Below are positions 60,623-64,000 of a stretch of 64,000 bases of DNA, one piece after another. The stretch lies in contig NZ_DF977001.1 of NCBI RefSeq assembly GCF_001485475.2, positions 62,001 through 126,000 on the forward strand, given 5' to 3'. The position numbers were made by a program, and so were the translations under genes. Numbering within the stretch: position 1 is the stretch's first letter; the number at the start of each line of letters is the position of its first letter. The notes under the pieces were generated by a model. That model had not been told where the DNA came from, ran no database searches, and worked only from the letters and a program-made list of their open reading frames with translations. This stretch comes from Tepidanaerobacter syntrophicus (lineage in GTDB: Bacteria > Bacillota > Thermosediminibacteria > Thermosediminibacterales > Tepidanaerobacteraceae).

Positions 60623-60864
60623 GCTATCCCCTCCAAAAGATTTTACCTTTTTCACTCAACAATTATCCCACAAAATCTTATATTTTTCCATGAAATTTTG
60701 GCTCTAACATATATTTTTTTATTTCTATTTTACTTATATATTTATATGTAATTCTTTTGCCATTATATCATAGATTTTAAACTTCTGATTTGCCTTATCT
60801 TGGATGACGGATTGTTTTTGTCTCTAAATACAACAAGTGTCGTAAGTATCTTGCCACGTTATTC

Positions 60865-61929
60865 TTATACCTTCGCTCGGTTTGTTTTTATGCTGTAACT
60901 TGCTACAAACCATCCTAAAAAAATTCCTATGATATAGCCAATTATTGTAAATATCCTGGGAACATTATTTGTGAAATATATAAAACTTCCTGCACATCCG
61001 GTAACTATTACTCCAACGAGCATGGAGGTGCACACTGCCACCCCAAACTTGAAAAATGTTTCTATTGTCTCAAATTCTAGAGTTTCGCCGCTTCTCTCCA
61101 ATTTATTGCGGTCAAACAATAGTTTTGCTGCAACAAGCATTATTATTGCTGAAATAATATGAAATACAATAGGCACCTCTTTAATGTTGCTTAATATCCC
61201 CGGCATAGTATATGACCCAAAAATATTTAAAAACTCGTCAATTACAGCTATGCGATATCCCCACATCGCCATATTCATATACAGCAATCCTGTAAAACCT
61301 ATGGGGAATATGAAAAATATAATAGTCAAAACCAACTGGGATATTGAAGTACCTGTCAAACTTGCAAAAAGCAGTGAGAAACTCAATACAATAAATAATC
61401 TAAAGGCATCTGCTCCAAACCAGGACATTACCATACCTGCTGAGTAAAAATCCCTTAAGCCCTTGGAAAGCCATAGAGCTGCTACCATTATCGCTGCATT
61501 TATTAAAAACGGCAAAATTACATTTGCAAAAGCTATTACGGCTTTATTAAAAAATATTTCTGTACGGCTAAATGGCATAGTCGCAAGTATTTCGAATGTC
61601 TTTTTTCGCTTTTCCTCTCCAAATAGAAGCGCCGCAGCTGCCATGGGTGTAAAAACTACTAACATTGCTTCCATACCTGATAGTTGTTTAAATTTATCTT
61701 GCAAAAGATTCTTTAACTCGGCTTTGTATCCATCTATATCAAAGCCCGCATACCATTCCGGGTGTTTTTCCATTTCTTGAATTGTTCTTTGATAATTGTT
61801 GTATGTATTTATCACACCTAAAGTCATTGTAAAAAATAATATGCCTGCTACCGCAAAGCACAGCCATTTAGTCATTTTCCAGTCCTTTTTCAGCAAAGCC
61901 TTATTAAAGGGCAATGTCTGTAAAGTCAT
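60865..61929 (-). CDS. ABC transporter permease (ABC-2 type)
   Basis: This 354-residue membrane protein has six or so hydrophobic helices. It contains FTPMAAAALLFGEEKRKKTFEILATMPFSRTEIFFNKA, the typical ABC-2 exporter segment. The ATG at 61929 overlaps the 3' end of the ATPase gene by 26 bases and has a GAAGG site; the frame to 61968 is not needed. It forms an exporter with the ATPase, under the GntR regulator. The substrate may be a peptide antibiotic or lipid, by analogy with YtrA-regulated exporters. Confidence 0.87.
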   Translation of the reverse strand: MTLQTLPFNKALLKKDWKMTKWLCFAVAGILFFTMTLGVINTYNNYQRTIQEMEKHPEWYAGFDIDGYKAELKNLLQDKFKQLSGMEAMLVVFTPMAAAALLFGEEKRKKTFEILATMPFSRTEIFFNKAVIAFANVILPFLINAAIMVAALWLSKGLRDFYSAGMVMSWFGADAFRLFIVLSFSLLFASLTGTSISQLVLTIIFFIFPIGFTGLLYMNMAMWGYRIAVIDEFLNIFGSYTMPGILSNIKEVPIVFHIISAIIMLVAAKLLFDRNKLERSGETLEFETIETFFKFGVAVCTSMLVGVIVTGCAGSFIYFTNNVPRIFTIIGYIIGIFLGWFVASYSIKTNRAKV

Positions 61930-62803
61930 AGCCTTCAACTCCCATCTTGTATATAAAAATCTCTTCAAGAGACATATCTATCGTTTCTAATAAAATAGGA
62001 TTGCATTTTTTGATCGCATCTATTACCGCATCAAGATTATCCTTCACTACTATTTGATGTATTTTGCCGATGGTTTCTATTTTTAGTATATGTTCATTGC
62101 TCTTTATCTCTTCCGGAAACTCACCTTTAAACGCAACTTGAATCTTTCTCACATTACTTTTAAGGTTTTCAACACTATCTTCCAACAACATCTTACCTTC
62201 ATGGATAATGCCAATATGGTCGCAAATTTGCTCCAATTGCCCCAAATTATGGCTTGAAATCAAAACAGTAGTTTCATTTGCGCTTACTTCGTCGACAATT
62301 AAGTTTAAAACCTTTTGTTTAACAACAGGATCTAAGCCCGATGTGGGTTCGTCCAATATAAGTATATTGGGCATTATAGATAAGCTCAAAAGTATGGCAA
62401 GCTGCGTTTTCATGCCTTTTGATAAATATTTGATTTTTTTATTGCCGTCGAGTTTGAAAAGTTTCATTAATTGAATATATCTTTTATCATTCCAAAACGG
62501 GTAAGTATCCTTATAAAACTCGACTATCTCACCGATTTTAAAGGAGGGATAGAAATACTGATAATCCGATACATAGCCTATTCTGGACTTTATATTAGTA
62601 TTATCTTTGATGTTCTCGCCCGAGATTAGAACTTCACCTTTTTCCGGTTTATATATATCTACTAAGTTTTTTATCAAGGTTGTTTTGCCTGCCCCATTAG
62701 GTCCTATCAAACCATATATCGAACCGCTTTTTATCCTAAGGTTTATGTCATCTAGGATCTTTGTTCCTCCTAAAGATTTATCTAAATTTTTAACTTCAAT
62801 CAT
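61904..62803 (-). CDS. ABC transporter ATP-binding protein
   Basis: In this 299-residue ATPase Walker A is GLIGPNGAGKTTLIKNL, the signature YLSKGMKTQLAILLSL, Walker B NILILDEPTSGLD, and the H-loop SSHNL. The signature deviates from LSGGQ (LSKGM), as is common in this exporter class. The ATG is 2 bases after the GntR stop. The C-terminal 80 residues form a regulatory tail. Confidence 0.93.
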   Translation of the reverse strand: MIEVKNLDKSLGGTKILDDINLRIKSGSIYGLIGPNGAGKTTLIKNLVDIYKPEKGEVLISGENIKDNTNIKSRIGYVSDYQYFYPSFKIGEIVEFYKDTYPFWNDKRYIQLMKLFKLDGNKKIKYLSKGMKTQLAILLSLSIMPNILILDEPTSGLDPVVKQKVLNLIVDEVSANETTVLISSHNLGQLEQICDHIGIIHEGKMLLEDSVENLKSNVRKIQVAFKGEFPEEIKSNEHILKIETIGKIHQIVVKDNLDAVIDAIKKCNPILLETIDMSLEEIFIYKMGVEGYDFTDIAL

Positions 62804-62805
62804 TT

Positions 62806-63189
62806 TTATGCTCTCTCCTCCATTTCCTCAGCTAATCCTTGAATGAAAGCCATAAGCTCTTCTTTGCTAAACCCCATATACAAGGCTTCAATGATGCCCT
62901 TTCTAAACGTTTTTTTTAGTTCTTCCATTTTGCTACTGTCTTTTTTTGGTTTATATTCTTTTGAGATAAATGTCCCTTTCCCTTGAATTGTAACTATTAC
63001 CCCTTCTCTCTCTAATTCTTTATATGCCTTTTGAACAGTGTTTGGGTTTAAAGTCATCATTTTAGCCATATCTCTAATAGATGGCAGCTTTTCCCCCGGT
63101 TCAAATAAGCCCTTCAATATACCTTCTTTTATATTGTTTACAATTTGCGCATAAATAGGCGTGCTGCTGGTTACATCAATATAAATCAA
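62806..63189 (-). CDS. GntR-family regulator (YtrA subfamily)
   Basis: In this 127-residue protein the winged HTH (LPSIRDMAKMMTLNPNTVQKAYKELEREGVIVTIQGKGTFIS) occupies the N-terminal half. The short C-terminal part lacks a large ligand domain, as in YtrA. TTG start after GGAGGTGAAAAA. It should repress its own operon; the region upstream has an inverted AGTGTACTATGA.. / ..ACATAGT motif at about 63213-63254. Confidence 0.9.
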   Translation of the reverse strand: MIYIDVTSSTPIYAQIVNNIKEGILKGLFEPGEKLPSIRDMAKMMTLNPNTVQKAYKELEREGVIVTIQGKGTFISKEYKPKKDSSKMEELKKTFRKGIIEALYMGFSKEELMAFIQGLAEEMEERA

Positions 63190-63374
63190 TTTTTCACCTC
63201 CAACGGCATTATGTATATAGTGTACTATGAGTATTAATACATTAGATACATAGTAACTTATAAAAAAAATAAAGTCAAGGTTTGTCCCTGACTTTTATTC
63301 TTGCTCCTGTATTTCTATTTTTTTAATATCCGGGTGGCCGTTAAAGGATAGAAACTTTTTATCCCAGAAACCGC

Positions 63375-63480
63375 CTGTCATCCCGAAAATAGTTTCAAAA
63401 TAGTTTCTCTGCTTTATATCTTAAAAGCTATTTGTCATCCTGAACGCAGCAACAGATCTTTGGAGGGATTCTTCGTCTAG
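63375..63480. repeat. Degenerate TCATCCTGA-type interspersed repeat
   Basis: TGTCATCCCGA at about 63377 and TGTCATCCTGAACGCAG at about 63433 are followed by AGATCTTTGGAGGGATTCTTCG. This is the shape of the widespread GTCATCCTGAGCG...GATTCTTCG sequence seen in many bacterial genomes. A piece of the opposite end is at about 23857. Confidence 0.45.
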
Positions 63481-63510
63481 TTTTCTGTATGACTATAGTA
63501 AGATACAAAA

Positions 63511-63557
63511 AGAGCTGTCGCTTTGCAAGATTATTTTCCTTGCAGTGCAACAGCTCT
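63511..63557 (-). terminator. Terminator after pntB
   Basis: Nineteen-base arms (AGAGCTGTCGCTTTGCAAG with CTTGCAGTGCAACAGCTCT, a few mismatches) are followed on the minus strand by TTTTTGTATC. Confidence 0.85.
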
Positions 63558-63571
63558 TTTATAGACATTCC

Positions 63572-64000
63572 TTAAATATTGTTTTTCGAACTTAATGTAA
63601 CTTCTTCTTGCTCTATGCTCTTGATTAGTTTTTTAAGTGTTTCCGAAGCATCGCCAAGCAGTAAATGCACATGAGGTAATTCATATAGGGAATTGTCAAC
63701 TCCCGAATAGCCCGGCTTTGTATCTAAATTACATACAATAACACTTTTTGCCTTATCTACTTCCAGCACCGGCATTCCATATATAGGGGTGCCCTCAGCG
63801 GTGTTGGCTGCAGGATTTATTACATCACACGCTCCGACTACAAGCACTACATCTGTTTCGGCAAATTCCGGGTTTATGGCATCCATCTCGCATAATTTTT
63901 CGTAAGGCACATCCACTTCTGCCAAAAGCACATTCATATGGCCGGGCATACGGCCTGCCACCGGATGTATAGCAAACTTTACTTCCTTGCCTTGGGACTC
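63572..64000 (-). CDS. pntB: NAD(P) transhydrogenase beta subunit, C-terminal part (partial)
   Basis: The frame is open to the window edge; the sequence before the first ATG (KEVKFAIHPVAGRMPGHMNVLLAE) is coding. This is the NADP-binding domain III of PntB, with VLVVGACDVINPAA, GTPIYGMPVLEVDKAKSVIV and GYSGVDNSLYELPHVHLLLGDA. The enzyme couples hydride transfer between NADH and NADP to ion movement. The membrane part lies beyond the window. Confidence 0.93.
   Translation of the reverse strand, partial: ESQGKEVKFAIHPVAGRMPGHMNVLLAEVDVPYEKLCEMDAINPEFAETDVVLVVGACDVINPAANTAEGTPIYGMPVLEVDKAKSVIVCNLDTKPGYSGVDNSLYELPHVHLLLGDASETLKKLIKSIEQEEVTLSSKNNI

Larger units (their letters stand above)
63190..63571. 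other. Intergenic region with operator-like and repeat sequence
   Basis: This 382-base gap holds the GntR promoter region, a hairpin AAAGTCAAGG / CCCTGACTTT (63271-63295), and a degenerate interspersed repeat (63375-63480). No gene is supported. Confidence 0.45.

Overview
The window looks like a chromosome segment of a low-GC, anaerobic, probably moderately thermophilic member of the Clostridia (Thermoanaerobacterales/Thermosediminibacterales type, for example a Tepidanaerobacter relative). This is an inference from three things: the AT-rich DNA with strong AGGAGG ribosome sites, the paired corrinoid/methyltransferase genes, and the pyruvyl-transferase cell-wall cluster beside split transketolase and class V FBPase genes. 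No rRNA, tRNA or CRISPR array was found.

Layout. 1-2.6 kb: the 3' part of a short-chain dehydrogenase, then arrays of two REP-like repeat families, one of them split by an IS1182-family insertion sequence. 2.6-11 kb: two corrinoid methyltransferase modules on the minus strand (corrinoid protein plus two paralogous UroD-family methyltransferases; corrinoid protein plus one methyltransferase plus a GPH/MFS transporter) and a DUF1638 protein. 11-13 kb: a split transketolase. 13-21 kb: a cell-surface polysaccharide cluster (YitT, TagA/WecG, CsaB, two GT4 glycosyltransferases, an O-antigen-ligase-like polymerase, a DUF4330 protein, an exported protein). 21-41.9 kb: housekeeping and metabolic genes (UbiB kinase, class II aldolase, M1 peptidase, L,D-transpeptidase, GltX, LarC/LarB/LarE nickel-pincer cofactor genes, RecD2, DegU/DegS, MetK, a HEAT-like protein, a divergent arginase-fold protein, class V FBP aldolase/phosphatase, a DUF2007-like protein, and a heptad-repeat coiled-coil protein).

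42.18-59.10 kb is a phage-derived integrative element of about 16.9 kb, inserted at the 3' end of guaA. An 11-bp core (42180-42190 and 59088-59098) bounds it. The original guaA stop codon and terminator were displaced 17 kb away, to 42133-42181. The element carries a tyrosine integrase beside guaA, a repressor, a small HTH protein, a replisome organizer with iteron-like repeats, a sigma factor, and only two recognisable virion genes (tape measure and HK97-gp10-like). It has no terminase, portal, capsid or lysis gene. Plus-strand cargo in its middle comprises a small XRE protein, a membrane-anchored protein, a Fic protein, a zinc-ribbon DUF6431 protein and two exported proteins translated as a coupled pair. 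At its left end are minus-strand early-phage genes including a DUF5131 protein. A well-formed promoter followed by a hairpin at 45144-45256 suggests a small RNA.

59.1-64 kb: guaA, a GntR-ABC transporter operon, and the C-terminal end of an NAD(P) transhydrogenase beta subunit that runs off the window.

Two kinds of content look least explained. One is the mobile element itself (orphan tail genes, non-ATG-start secreted operon, candidate small RNA, candidate origin). The other is the pair of corrinoid methyltransferase modules, whose upstream regions share a GTATATAC-centred inverted repeat.
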